Position numbers and translations under genes: made by a program. DNA of 64,000 nucleotides from NCBI GenBank assembly GCA_016296655.1, contig JAEDIW010000005.1, positions 6,649 to 70,648 of the forward strand. The letters are read 5' to 3'. Each line of letters begins with the position of its first letter. Positions within the stretch are counted from its first letter, which is position 1. Below the pieces are notes generated by a model. That model saw only the letters and a program-made list of their open reading frames with translations. It ran no database searches and was not told the DNA's origin. This DNA is from Treponema sp. GTDB taxonomy: Bacteria; Spirochaetota; Spirochaetia; Treponematales; Treponemataceae. Shown piece after piece: positions 1 to 9,067 of the stretch.

Positions 1-1344
1 TAAGAGCAAAGATGCAGTCAAAAATTCAATTACAAGAATAAAAAATTCATGGATTGCCCCAGAAGTTTTTCCTGCAGGTGAATAAGAGGCAGCATCATTT
101 TTCCCCTGTTTTTTCAACATCTTTTCCAAAGAAGTTTCAGATAGAGAATCTATTTCATTCAGTACAGATTCTTTGAAAGCATCATCAAAAATAAAAACAA
201 TTTCATTGGTTTGTTTAATTCCATCTGAAGTTTGTTCGTAGCGAGGAATTATAACTTTATCGCCAAAATTTGCCCTGCCGTTTTTTTCATATAAAGACCG
301 GTAAGGATATGTTGCCTGAAACCATTTCCATTCAATGTAGTCTGAAAGGGAAACAAGATTATCTTCCCTATTATAGCGTGCAGGGGCTGGAAGTAACAAG
401 TCATTGTCAGCTGAAGATGGCAAAAATCTAGATGTCATTACATATTGAAACAAAAACAAACCTGTCAAAATCATACATGCTGCAGGCATTTTTATGAAAC
501 TGCGGTTTTGCAGCGAAATACAGTCAGCAGGAAGAATAAGAACTCTTTGAAAAATCTGCTTTTGGTGAACTTTTTGTTCTGCAAAATATAAAATCTGCTC
601 TGCTGCAAGGGATGATGCCAAACTAAGCAGCATTAAAAGTCCTGCTGAAAATGATGCCAGTGATATCAGAATTATGGGAATTATAAAAAAAATTGCCGAA
701 AAAATGCTTTTTGCAATAATTGCCTGGCAACCTTTGCGACGCCTTAATCCAGAAAAAAACGCAAAACCCAAAAGAATGAGTGCGGCACCACCTGCATGAA
801 CAAAAAATGGTTGGCTTAAAGTAAAAAGCAACGGAAAAACTGCTGAAAATATGAAAAATTTGGAAAAACCCAGAAAAAAAGATAGTACGACAGCAAAAAT
901 CAGGCATAGCAAAGGTGTAAGCCATGGAAAAACAACCTGAGAATCAAGTGTTGCAGAAATATGATAGTTGTTTATCAAAATTCTATAAGCCCGTTCAAGT
1001 TCTCTGGTATATTCTTCTGGAACATAATAAACCTGGAATTTTTCAGCTTTATCAAAGAAAAAATTTTTCTTCAATTTGTTATAGTCTTTTACATCGTCTG
1101 GCAGTTTGTATACAGGACAATAAGGCGACAGAAAACTTTTTTGAAATGAAAGAGAAACAACGTCTTTACAGCCATAATTTGAAAGAATCGAAAGAACAGT
1201 CTGCTCATCTGTTTCTCTTGAAACTGCAAGTGTATGAAAACCTGTCCATAATCTTTGAACAGGAACACTATGAAACAGAAAAAGTGAGAATATATTTAAA
1301 ACTATTATTGCAGTGCTGATAACCAGACTTCTGTTGATTTTCAT
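1..1344 (-). CDS. Large membrane protein of unknown function, 3' end beyond the window
   Basis: One uninterrupted minus-strand frame runs from the ATG at 1344 to the window edge, giving 448 visible residues; I translated it line by line and met no stop. It opens with a hydrophobic segment (about residues 8-25). A soluble region of about 110 residues follows, presumably outside the membrane. Then come several hydrophobic segments (about 141-165, 167-200, 212-245, 289-302), a second soluble region (about 305-430), and a last hydrophobic stretch entering the edge. I do not recognise a family. The alternation of membrane and soluble parts would fit an envelope or transport-linked protein, but that is only a guess. 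It lies 24 bp downstream of nothing on its own strand except the PAP2-like gene at 1369-1848, which is co-directional and may be upstream in the same transcript. Confidence 0.7.
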   Translation of the reverse strand, partial: MKINRSLVISTAIIVLNIFSLFLFHSVPVQRLWTGFHTLAVSRETDEQTVLSILSNYGCKDVVSLSFQKSFLSPYCPVYKLPDDVKDYNKLKKNFFFDKAEKFQVYYVPEEYTRELERAYRILINNYHISATLDSQVVFPWLTPLLCLIFAVVLSFFLGFSKFFIFSAVFPLLFTLSQPFFVHAGGAALILLGFAFFSGLRRRKGCQAIIAKSIFSAIFFIIPIILISLASFSAGLLMLLSLASSLAAEQILYFAEQKVHQKQIFQRVLILPADCISLQNRSFIKMPAACMILTGLFLFQYVMTSRFLPSSADNDLLLPAPARYNREDNLVSLSDYIEWKWFQATYPYRSLYEKNGRANFGDKVIIPRYEQTSDGIKQTNEIVFIFDDAFKESVLNEIDSLSETSLEKMLKKQGKNDAASYSPAGKTSGAIHEFFILVIEFLTASLLL

Positions 1345-1368
1345 AGGTTACAAAATCCGCTTTTAATT

Positions 1369-1848
1369 TTACAGCATGGAAAATGCAAGGCCTATAAAAA
1401 AACCTAAAAGACAGCCGATAAAAACTTCCATTGGGGAATGTCCCTGTACTTCTTTTAAAAATTTAAAACTGGACATTTCTTTATCATTCAGTATTTTGGC
1501 AATTTCATTAATACGGCGAGCCTGAATTCCATTTGCACGCCTTACCCCTACTGCATCACGCATAGTTACAAGCATAAAACAGAACGCAAGTATAAAAATA
1601 TCTGAATCAATGCCTGAACGGAAACCTATTGTAGTACAAAGACATGATACTAAAGCCGAATGACTTGAAGGCAAACCGCCTGTTCTCCATAAAAGGAGTT
1701 CAAAAAGCTGCTTTAGAGAATGAACCTGACCATAAAACAGTTTGATGATGGTTTTTATGAACTGGGCACAGAACCAGCTGAAAATGCAGGCAAGCAATAT
1801 AGGGTTTGAAAACAATAATTGAAATTGAGTCTTTGCACCAGTAAACAT
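1369..1848 (-). CDS. Divergent PAP2 family membrane protein (DUF212 type)
   Basis: 159 residues with three to four hydrophobic segments. It carries the diagnostic motif set of the DUF212/acid phosphatase-vanadium haloperoxidase-related family: GGLPSSHSA near residue 55, a DAVGVRRANGIQA block near residue 100, and GHSPMEVFIG near residue 135. Family members are small integral membrane proteins; the SSHS and GHS motifs are related to those of PAP2 phosphatases, but no substrate is firmly known. Length is normal for the family. The start ATG lies 50 bp from the divergent pseudouridine synthase. It may be co-transcribed with the membrane protein that ends beyond the left edge. Confidence 0.85.
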   Translation of the reverse strand: MFTGAKTQFQLLFSNPILLACIFSWFCAQFIKTIIKLFYGQVHSLKQLFELLLWRTGGLPSSHSALVSCLCTTIGFRSGIDSDIFILAFCFMLVTMRDAVGVRRANGIQARRINEIAKILNDKEMSSFKFLKEVQGHSPMEVFIGCLLGFFIGLAFSML

Positions 1849-1916
1849 ACTTTCATTTTATCAACAGACAAAGTTTTGTCTAGTAGTTTTTTCAATATAT
1901 GATTATAATCGCTTTC

Positions 1917-2942
1917 ATGGATTTTAAAATTTTTACACTGGGAAGCAATGATGCCGGCAGAAGGCTTGACCGGGTCGTACGGTGTTTTTTTATTGAAGAG
2001 AATCTGTCAAGTCTTTATAAAGCAATAAGAAACGGTCTTATAAAAATCAACGGAAAAAAAGTAAGGCCTGAATACAGAATACAGGAAAATGATGAACTGA
2101 GCATTGCCACTTTTTTGGTTTCAAGTCTAGAAAATCAGAAAAAAAATGCGGAAAGTGTAAAAAAAGAAAACCAAAACTCATTTTTTGCATTTAGCAGTGA
2201 AAATACAGTTTTTAAGAATGACGATATTCTAGTAATAAACAAGCCCTACGATACTAATGTGCAGGGAAAAGATTCGCTTGCTGAGCAGATTGCAGTTTTA
2301 TGGAAAAGCAGTTCAAAAAGTTCTCAGTCACTTTCATTTATGCCAGGACCTTTGCATCGTCTGGACAGAAAAACTACTGGTCTCCTTGTTTTTTCACAAA
2401 GTTTAAAAGGTGCAAGATGGTTTTCGTCTGCAATAGCAGAACATAAAATTGAAAAAACATACATAGCCCTGCTTGAAGGTTCTTTGCCAGAAAAATGCCT
2501 TTGGAAAGACAAAATTGTTAATGAGCAGGAAATAATTGAAAAATCAAACAATGGAAAAAAAAATCATGATTTTTTTACAGTAAAGGTTTTCCCCGAAAAT
2601 TATCCTGAAGGGAAAATTGCAGTTTCTCAGGCTGAACCTATTGCTTATGGAGTTTTCGAAGGAAAAGCAGTTACTCTGGTTCGCATAAAAATAGAAACAG
2701 GGCGCAAACATCAGATTAGAAGTCAGGCAGCTTTTCATGGATTTCCGCTTTTAGGAGATGAAGCCTATGGTGGTTCAAAAATTAATGAAAGTCAGGACTT
2801 TTTTCTTCATGCCTATGAATTAAAAATTCCAAAAGATAATCCGCTTGGACTTCCTGAAAAAATCAGTTGTTTTATTTTGACAAATTTTAAAAAAATGTTA
2901 AACAAAACCTTGATAAACTCAAACTGCTTGTCTATAATTTAA
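1917..2942 (+). CDS. RluA family pseudouridine synthase
   Basis: Converts specific uridines in rRNA (possibly tRNA) to pseudouridine. An S4-like RNA-binding region occupies about residues 5-60 and includes the DAGRRLD motif. The catalytic segment HRLDRKTTGLLVF follows, with the nucleophilic aspartate near residue 150. A later block, TGRKHQIRSQ...GFPLLGDEAYGG, is typical of RluC/RluD proteins. An in-frame ATG at 1899 would add six residues; neither start has a clear Shine-Dalgarno, and I prefer 1917 because it puts the S4 region at the usual distance. The next gene starts 6 bp downstream, so the two are probably co-transcribed. The exact target uridine cannot be told from sequence. Confidence 0.9.
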   Translation: MDFKIFTLGSNDAGRRLDRVVRCFFIEENLSSLYKAIRNGLIKINGKKVRPEYRIQENDELSIATFLVSSLENQKKNAESVKKENQNSFFAFSSENTVFKNDDILVINKPYDTNVQGKDSLAEQIAVLWKSSSKSSQSLSFMPGPLHRLDRKTTGLLVFSQSLKGARWFSSAIAEHKIEKTYIALLEGSLPEKCLWKDKIVNEQEIIEKSNNGKKNHDFFTVKVFPENYPEGKIAVSQAEPIAYGVFEGKAVTLVRIKIETGRKHQIRSQAAFHGFPLLGDEAYGGSKINESQDFFLHAYELKIPKDNPLGLPEKISCFILTNFKKMLNKTLINSNCLSII

Positions 2943-2948
2943 TGTAAT

Positions 2949-3836
2949 ATGAAGTTTTTTAACGATTTTTTTCAAAAATTAACCGGAATAACTGTATATG
3001 CTCTAGTTGGGGAAAGTGGAACTGGAAAAAGTTTCAGGTCAAAGCTTTTAGCGCAAAAATATGGTATAACAGCAATTATTGATGACGGACTTTTGATTCA
3101 GGATGATAAAATTCTTGCAGGACATTCGGCAAAACGAGAAAAAACATACATGGGTGCTGTAAGGGTTGCTCTTTTTGATGACAAGGAACACCGTGATGAA
3201 ATTGCAAAAAAACTTCATCGCATGCATATCAAAAAGATTCTTATTCTTGGAACTTCCGAAAAAATGGTAATCAAGATTGCCACAAGACTGCAGCTTCCTC
3301 CCCCGTCAAAAATCATAAAAATAGAAGACATTGCAACTAGGGAAGAAATTGAAAAAGCAATTCGCTCCAGACAGATTGAAGGTAAGCACATTATTCCAGT
3401 TCCGGCAATTGAAGTAAAACGCAACTATCCGCAGATTTTTTATAATTCAATCTGTGTATTCTTTGAAAAGAGAAATATTTTCAAGAAAAAAACAGCTGGT
3501 ACACAACCGTTTGAAAAATCTGTTGTCAGACCGGAATTTTCAAAAAAAGGAAGAATCAGTATTTCTGAGGCTGCCCTAACGCAGATGGCCATGCATTGCG
3601 TTTCTGAATGTATGCCTAAAGTTCGCGTAAAAAAACTTACGATAAAAACTGACAGTCATGGCTACAGGCTGATAATTACGATTGATGTGCCTTTTGGAAC
3701 ACAACTGACAGGAATAATTCATACTTTGCAGCAGTATGTCATTGACAATATTGAACGCTATACAGGAATCCTCATCGAAGAAGTCAGCATTATAATTGAC
3801 AGAATTACTGATACGAAAGACATAAAAAAGCACTGA
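2949..3836 (+). CDS. P-loop ATP-binding protein with Asp23/Gls24-like C-terminal domain
   Basis: 295 residues. The N-terminus has a Walker A motif, GESGTGKS (about residues 21-28), inside a compact nucleotide-binding fold. A central region (about 30-165) has no motif I recognise. After a basic linker, the C-terminal part (about 195-290) resembles the Asp23/Gls24 (DUF322) fold: GRISISEAAL, then alternating beta strands and a helix, ending VSIIIDRIT. It follows the pseudouridine synthase by 6 bp and converges on the nucleotidyltransferase gene. I know of no characterised protein with this combination. The P-loop assignment is firm; the C-terminal one is moderate; the cellular role is unknown. 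Confidence 0.75.
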   Translation: MKFFNDFFQKLTGITVYALVGESGTGKSFRSKLLAQKYGITAIIDDGLLIQDDKILAGHSAKREKTYMGAVRVALFDDKEHRDEIAKKLHRMHIKKILILGTSEKMVIKIATRLQLPPPSKIIKIEDIATREEIEKAIRSRQIEGKHIIPVPAIEVKRNYPQIFYNSICVFFEKRNIFKKKTAGTQPFEKSVVRPEFSKKGRISISEAALTQMAMHCVSECMPKVRVKKLTIKTDSHGYRLIITIDVPFGTQLTGIIHTLQQYVIDNIERYTGILIEEVSIIIDRITDTKDIKKH

Positions 3837-3863
3837 TTTATGGCAGGAAAAGTAAACTAAAAA

Positions 3864-4982
3864 TCAGGACTGTTTTTTTGAGTTCTTTTTAGAAACTGGC
3901 TTTTTTTTGCTTTTTTTAGGAGTGTACATCTGTACGCCCAAATCTTTCAGGACTTTGCGGATGGCAAATTCAAGTTCCGTACGCTGAGGATTCATTGGCA
4001 ATACAAAACTCCGACATTCCGACCATGTTTTCACGTAAATTTCACCTGCAGCTGAATGAGATTCTACTTCTTTGTTCCAGTCGGTAAGGCTTGAAATAAA
4101 GTCAAAAATCATAAAATAAAGTTTTTCGCCAAGTCTGGCATCTGGATTTGCAACGGTAAATTCATCAAGCTTTTTCAGATTTTTGAGATAATTTTTTTCA
4201 AATTCCCGATTAGAGTACATTATGGCTGTTGCCGTCGGCTGCAGATACATATAAAGGTCTGTTTCGAGGGTTTTTGAAACTATTTCAAAGGCATGACCAG
4301 AATTTATTATTTTCTGAAGTTCTTCTGTAAGTCGGGATGGAGAAATTGGAGAAAGAAGGTATGCTGATTTTCGGATTTTTCGCTTTAAGAAAAGCGGCAG
4401 CCGGCAACCCGTTGTTGCTGAATATTTTACAGCTCTCAACATTCGGACAGGATCTTCAACAAATATTTTGTCCAAAGGAATTACAGGTCTGATAATTCCT
4501 TTTTTTATGTCCTTTACTCCGTTTACATAGTCAATGACGTATTCTTTTGAGGGATCATAGTATAATGCATTCAATGAAAAATCACGGCGCATAACATCTT
4601 CGTCGATTGAACCGAAACTGTTGCCTACAGACCCTTCTGCAGTTGAGCGGAATGTACTTACTTCAAAAATTTTTGAACCGAAAATTACGTGAACAAGCCT
4701 GAATCTGCGTCCTATAATTCGCGAATTTCTAAAAATCTTTTTTATTCTTGAAGGCGTTGCATCTGTTACAATGTCAAAATCTTTTGGGGTATGACCTACA
4801 ATTAAATCTCGTACAGCACCACCGACTATATACGCTGTAAAACCAGAGTCCCTTAATCGTGAAACAACGTAAAGTGCATCAGAATCTATTTTCGAAAGGT
4901 CTATATTATGTTCGTTTTTTGTATAAATGACAGCTTTTACTATATGCCTGCCACGTTCGTCTGAAGAATATCGAAATAACAC
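3864..4982 (-). CDS. pcnB: Poly(A) polymerase / CCA-adding enzyme family nucleotidyltransferase (PcnB type)
   Basis: Template-independent nucleotidyltransferase that adds A or CCA to RNA 3' ends. Class II head-domain motifs are clear: VGGAVRDLIVG followed by DFDIVTDA with the metal-binding DxD, then RRDFSLNALYYD, an IDYVNGVKDI segment and EDPVRMLRAVK. These spacings match bacterial PcnB better than short CCA enzymes. The C-terminus ends in a very basic Lys/Ser tail (about 18 residues), as in many PcnB proteins, which would help RNA binding. The only usable start is GTG at 4982, because a stop lies a few codons upstream and no ATG is near. Whether it makes poly(A) or CCA is not decidable here; no second member is visible in the window. 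Confidence 0.85.
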   Translation of the reverse strand: MLFRYSSDERGRHIVKAVIYTKNEHNIDLSKIDSDALYVVSRLRDSGFTAYIVGGAVRDLIVGHTPKDFDIVTDATPSRIKKIFRNSRIIGRRFRLVHVIFGSKIFEVSTFRSTAEGSVGNSFGSIDEDVMRRDFSLNALYYDPSKEYVIDYVNGVKDIKKGIIRPVIPLDKIFVEDPVRMLRAVKYSATTGCRLPLFLKRKIRKSAYLLSPISPSRLTEELQKIINSGHAFEIVSKTLETDLYMYLQPTATAIMYSNREFEKNYLKNLKKLDEFTVANPDARLGEKLYFMIFDFISSLTDWNKEVESHSAAGEIYVKTWSECRSFVLPMNPQRTELEFAIRKVLKDLGVQMYTPKKSKKKPVSKKNSKKQS

Positions 4983-5033
4983 GTCTGTTAATTTAACTAA
5001 TCTTTAAAGTCATAGTCAAGTGGTACAGGAATC

Positions 5034-6017
5034 TTAAGATTTATCACAAATCTGAAATAAATTTTTGCTGTCTTTTTTTTGAATCCAGTTCAAGATATCT
5101 GCAAAAACCTGCTCCCTGTTAATTTCATTGAAAAGTTCATGTCTTGCATCAGGATAGATTTTCAGTTCTGTATTTTCCATACCGTTTTTCTGATAGATTT
5201 TAAAAAGATTTTTTACAGTTGAGGCCCATTCTCCAACAGGATCTCCATCTCCGACAATCAGGAATACTGGAAGTTTCACAGGTATTTGCCTTATCCGTTC
5301 AGGTTTGTGGATAAAGTTAAGGCCTTCAAGCAAATCTCTGTAAAATCCCCATGTTGGAATAAAATTACATAACGGGTCTGTATCATAGGCATAAACCACA
5401 TCATTATCTCTGCTTACCCATGCATTTTTACTGAAAGGTTCTTTTATTCTTGAATTATACAAACTGAAGGACAGCTTTCTGAAAAATGGAGATTCATCGG
5501 TTTTTTTATGGAAAAAAGATGGAAGAGCTGTAAGAATTCGGCCCATATTTATCAATGCCCGTCTGGGACCTGCAGTTCCGCAAAGTATGCACTTGCTGAT
5601 TGTGTTACCGTATAATTCGATGAATCCCTGCGCAATGAAAGAACCCCATGAATGAGCAAAAAGTATTACAGGCTTGCCAGGGAAATCAGTTTTCAGTTTT
5701 TCAGTTATGGCATGCAGGTCGTTTATTACTGTAAGGAAACCGTCTTTTTCTGCAAGAAAACCTAATTTTCCACATTTTTTTTCGATTGCCCTGAGGGCAG
5801 TTTTGCCATGTCCGCGATGGTCGTGGGCATTTACAACAAATCCCTGTTCTGTAAGAAATTCACATAAATGGAAATATCGTCCGCTATAATCCAGCATTCC
5901 ATGACTTATCTGCACGAGGGCTTTGATGTTTTTCATATCATCAGGAAAACAGCGGTTTACAAAAATTTCACAACCATCGTCCATAACCTGAAAAAAAGAT
6001 TCTTTGTGCATATCCAC
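5034..6017 (-). CDS. Alpha/beta hydrolase, monoacylglycerol lipase / lysophospholipase-like
   Basis: About 327 residues of the serine aminopeptidase S33/Hydrolase_4 type. The oxyanion and HG region reads QISHGMLDYSGRY, a DHRGHGKT block follows, and the nucleophile elbow is AHSWGS (serine near residue 123). The acid is probably in VGDGDPVG and the histidine in DARHELFNE near the C-terminus. Relatives release fatty acids from monoacylglycerols or lysophospholipids; no signal peptide is seen, so it is probably cytoplasmic. The start at 6017 is GTG preceded by AAGGAT at good spacing; an ATG at 6011 is the alternative. It is divergent from the RlmD-type gene with a 30-bp gap. Confidence 0.85.
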   Translation of the reverse strand: MDMHKESFFQVMDDGCEIFVNRCFPDDMKNIKALVQISHGMLDYSGRYFHLCEFLTEQGFVVNAHDHRGHGKTALRAIEKKCGKLGFLAEKDGFLTVINDLHAITEKLKTDFPGKPVILFAHSWGSFIAQGFIELYGNTISKCILCGTAGPRRALINMGRILTALPSFFHKKTDESPFFRKLSFSLYNSRIKEPFSKNAWVSRDNDVVYAYDTDPLCNFIPTWGFYRDLLEGLNFIHKPERIRQIPVKLPVFLIVGDGDPVGEWASTVKNLFKIYQKNGMENTELKIYPDARHELFNEINREQVFADILNWIQKKDSKNLFQICDKS

Positions 6018-6047
6018 TTTTATCCTTATTTCTGCTAGTATACATTT

Positions 6048-7313
6048 ATGAGTACAAAAGAAATTATAGCACAGAAAATAGTTCCTGGTGGAGACTGCAT
6101 TGGTAATATTGGCGGAAAAACTGTTTTCATTCCATTTGCAATTCCAGGAGAAAAACTTGAGATTGAAATAACTGATTCAAAACGTGATTACGATACTGGA
6201 AAAATTTTAAAAATTATAGAACCATCACCGTATCGGGTAACTCCTGTTTGTCCGCTTTATCAGCAATGTGGCGGCTGCAATATGATGCATATAAACCCTA
6301 ACTTTCAAAAAGAACTGCGCAAAGAAATGTTAAAAATCTGCTTTGAGCGGGAAAATATTTCTCTGCCGGAAATTGAAGTTATTTCTGGTGATGATACAGG
6401 CTACCGCTACCGTTTCCAGCTGCATGACGGAGGTCTTTTGAAAAAGCAGTCAAATGAAGCTGTTCGCGTTGATTTTTGCCCAGTTGCCACTTCTGAAATC
6501 AATGAATACTTGAAAAACACAGTGCAAAATGAACGACCAAGAGGACGCATTCATGTTTTTGGTGGAAAAAATGTAATTCCTGAGCTGAATACAGGTGCAG
6601 GCTTTTTTAGAGATAAAAGATTTCCAAAAGTAATTCTTGCTGAGCAGGAAAATAAAAAAGAACAGGTGGAAACTGTCATAAGAAGTGGCAAAAGAAAGGT
6701 AAAACGGGCTGTCAACCATTATTTTGCAGGAACAGTGCTAAATCCTGCAAACATTGTTACTGTTCAGATTGCAGGGAAAAATATTTCCTTTGACGTGCAG
6801 GGATTCTTTCAGTCAAATATCAGCGTTCTTGAAAAAGCTGCACAACTGGTTTGTAAAGATCTTTCTGGTAAAAATGTTCTTGATATGTACAGCGGAGCCG
6901 GAACTTTTTCTGTATTTCTTGCAGACCATTTCGAAAAAGTTACAATGGTTGAGCATAACAGGGATGCAATGGTTTTTGCAGAAATGAATATGCGCGGAAC
7001 AAATCATGTTTCCTATGGAGTTAGTGGTGCAAAATGGGTTGCCCAAAATGCTCCATCAATAATAAAAAATGAAGGAAATTTTGATGCTGTTGTAATAGAT
7101 CCTCCGCGTAGCGGCATGGAAAAACAAGTCTGTCAATGGCTTTGCAAGGAAAAGCCTAAATATATCCGCTCTGTTTCATGCGATGCTGCAACTCACGCAA
7201 GAGATGCAGCCTTTTTGATAAAAGCCGGATATACATTGAAATCTCTCTATCTTTTAGATTTTTATCCGCAGACAGCTCATATTGAAAGCCTGGCCTGCTT
7301 TGAATGGATTTAG
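6048..7313 (+). CDS. rlmD: 23S rRNA m5U methyltransferase, TrmA/RlmD (RumA) family
   Basis: Methylates C5 of a uridine in RNA with S-adenosylmethionine. An N-terminal TRAM-like beta domain (about 1-60) precedes the [4Fe-4S] ligand cluster CPLYQQCGGC, whose further cysteine follows near residue 101. The SAM-binding motif is LDMYSGAGTFSVFLA (about 279-293). The catalytic region contains DPPRSGM and VSCDAATHARD, which holds the nucleophilic cysteine. Length of 421 residues is normal. Specificity within the family (U1939 or U747 of 23S rRNA, or tRNA U54) cannot be settled by eye; the iron-sulphur cluster favours the RlmD/RlmC side. The downstream secreted-protein gene begins 2 bp after its stop, so the two are translationally linked. 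Confidence 0.85.
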   Translation: MSTKEIIAQKIVPGGDCIGNIGGKTVFIPFAIPGEKLEIEITDSKRDYDTGKILKIIEPSPYRVTPVCPLYQQCGGCNMMHINPNFQKELRKEMLKICFERENISLPEIEVISGDDTGYRYRFQLHDGGLLKKQSNEAVRVDFCPVATSEINEYLKNTVQNERPRGRIHVFGGKNVIPELNTGAGFFRDKRFPKVILAEQENKKEQVETVIRSGKRKVKRAVNHYFAGTVLNPANIVTVQIAGKNISFDVQGFFQSNISVLEKAAQLVCKDLSGKNVLDMYSGAGTFSVFLADHFEKVTMVEHNRDAMVFAEMNMRGTNHVSYGVSGAKWVAQNAPSIIKNEGNFDAVVIDPPRSGMEKQVCQWLCKEKPKYIRSVSCDAATHARDAAFLIKAGYTLKSLYLLDFYPQTAHIESLACFEWI

Positions 7314-7315
7314 CC

Positions 7316-8938
7316 ATGCAGAGCATAAAAAAGTTTTTTATTTTTTTGTTTTTCTTTACCACCTTGAGATTTGCTTATTCACAGGAATTATTTTTGAGCA
7401 AAAAAGCACCTGTGTGGAACAAAGTCAGCACAGGGAAGGCTATATGTACACCAGCAGCAGTTCCTGATGGTTTTGTCATTGCACATGACGGAAACAGATT
7501 TGTATGTTTTTCAAAGTCTGGTGAAATTCTGTGGCAAAAAAAACAGGATGCTTTTCCGAAAGGTTTTCAAATAGCTTCATCAAAATACGGCATTTTATAT
7601 TTTGCTGGAAAAGACGGAGAGTTGAATGTACTTAACAGTTCTGGAGTTTCAATTTTAAAAATAAAAAATGAAAATTTGAGAAAAATAGATTACATTCTTC
7701 CGGGACTGGACGGAAGGTTTTTCATTTTTTCAGGGGGAAATATTTTATGCTATGGGCAGAACGGAATCTGTAAATGGCAGCTTGAAAAAGAATTTTCTCT
7801 GCAGATAAAACCAGAATTGGCAGGCGATGGTTCTTTTTTTGTTTTTCTGGCTGAACAAAAGGCTGTGAAAGTTTCACCCTACGGCGAAACTTTAGAAATG
7901 CTTGAATTTCCGCAGCGTGTTCTAAAAGCTTTTTGCTCTGATTCTTCACTGTATGTGCTTTTTGCAGACAGAACCATAAAAAAATACGACCCAGACGAAA
8001 ACGGAAGATTTTCAGCTGATTCTCATGTGAAAACCTTTGCCCTTCCAGATGAAATTCAGCTTGATTTGAATGATAAAATATTTTTTGGAATTTCAGATGA
8101 AACAATGCAGGCTTCTTCTGAAATAAAAAAGATGGAAAAACCTCTGATTCTCTGTACTCAGAAGGAAATGTTCTGTTTTTTACCGGCAAATCTTTCTGAA
8201 AAATCTGAAATTTCTAGAAAAATAATTTTTGATCTTGACAATTCATCGGAAAGCACTTTTTTGACAGACGGTTCATATCTCTTGCTTTCCATGCCTACGT
8301 GGGAAACTTTGTATTTCAAATTTGCAGAGTCTGTCCATTCAAATATAAAAATCAGCAAAATTGCAGCTGTTCAGGGAACTCTTTCCTTACAGACGATGCT
8401 GAAATGCCGTAAAATTCTTATGTCAGGTATGTATGGCAATACCGAAAAAGAACTTGCACAGGCTGTTTACCAGGTTATGTACAGTTATTTTACATATCTG
8501 AATTCTCCAGTAAATAATATGAAAGTTGAGCCTCCAGAATTTGCTGGTAACAGGGAATATCTGTTTGAAGTGTTCGCTCTTTCTGGTTTGTTCGGTACAG
8601 ACAGCTTTGCTGAAATCACTTCAAAGCTGATTGTAGAAGAAAGTGTTGACCAGCTTTTAATAAGCCTGATAAATGCCTGTGGAAATGCCGGCTTTGACCC
8701 AAATTATATGATTCTGTCGGCAATTGACAGAAAAATTTCACAGACTGCAATTATGGAAAATGCAGAAATTATTAATTCAGTTTGTAATTCGCTTTATAAA
8801 TTATGCAGAACGATGGGAGATTCGTATGCAAAACGGGCAGTTAATATTCTTGCAAAAATTATTGTAGAAAATAGCGGTCAGCATCAGAGAGCAAAGGCCC
8901 AGGAAACTTTGCTGAAAATAAAAAAATTAAAGGCCTGA
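7316..8938 (+). CDS. Secreted protein with PQQ-like beta-propeller repeats
   Basis: 540 residues. A signal peptide (about 1-20, with a long phenylalanine-rich core) starts the protein. Residues about 20-330 contain repeated strand patterns such as DGNRFVCFSKSGEILWQKK, ILYFAGKDGELNVLNSSGVS and NILCYGQNGICKWQL, the usual look of PQQ-like/WD-type propeller blades. The C-terminal half (about 350-540) is helical with evenly spaced segments that could be HEAT-like. It is probably periplasmic or on the outer-membrane inner face. I chose the ATG at 7316, as the ATG at 7304 would overlap the previous gene and adds only four residues. The function is unknown; BamB-like scaffolding is a possibility only by fold. 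Confidence 0.7.
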   Translation: MQSIKKFFIFLFFFTTLRFAYSQELFLSKKAPVWNKVSTGKAICTPAAVPDGFVIAHDGNRFVCFSKSGEILWQKKQDAFPKGFQIASSKYGILYFAGKDGELNVLNSSGVSILKIKNENLRKIDYILPGLDGRFFIFSGGNILCYGQNGICKWQLEKEFSLQIKPELAGDGSFFVFLAEQKAVKVSPYGETLEMLEFPQRVLKAFCSDSSLYVLFADRTIKKYDPDENGRFSADSHVKTFALPDEIQLDLNDKIFFGISDETMQASSEIKKMEKPLILCTQKEMFCFLPANLSEKSEISRKIIFDLDNSSESTFLTDGSYLLLSMPTWETLYFKFAESVHSNIKISKIAAVQGTLSLQTMLKCRKILMSGMYGNTEKELAQAVYQVMYSYFTYLNSPVNNMKVEPPEFAGNREYLFEVFALSGLFGTDSFAEITSKLIVEESVDQLLISLINACGNAGFDPNYMILSAIDRKISQTAIMENAEIINSVCNSLYKLCRTMGDSYAKRAVNILAKIIVENSGQHQRAKAQETLLKIKKLKA

Positions 8939-9067
8939 AGTTTCAGCTGGATTTTCGCAGACTTTTTCAAAATGAACACAACATTGACTTTTACTGGAAT
9001 AAATCCAGATCTCATTGTATAATTTCAAGGGGTAAGACAAACCCTTAAAACGGCAAGTGAGGCATTT

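Noticed and set aside
623..1319. Two frames of 100 (minus) and 131 (plus) codons in the left-end region
   Set aside because: Direct translation of the minus strand from the ATG at 1344 gives one open frame of 448 codons to the window edge with protein-like composition. The shorter frames are shadows of it.
7722..8189. 155-codon minus-strand frame inside the beta-propeller gene
   Set aside because: No ribosome site, odd composition and full overlap with a well-formed secreted protein gene.
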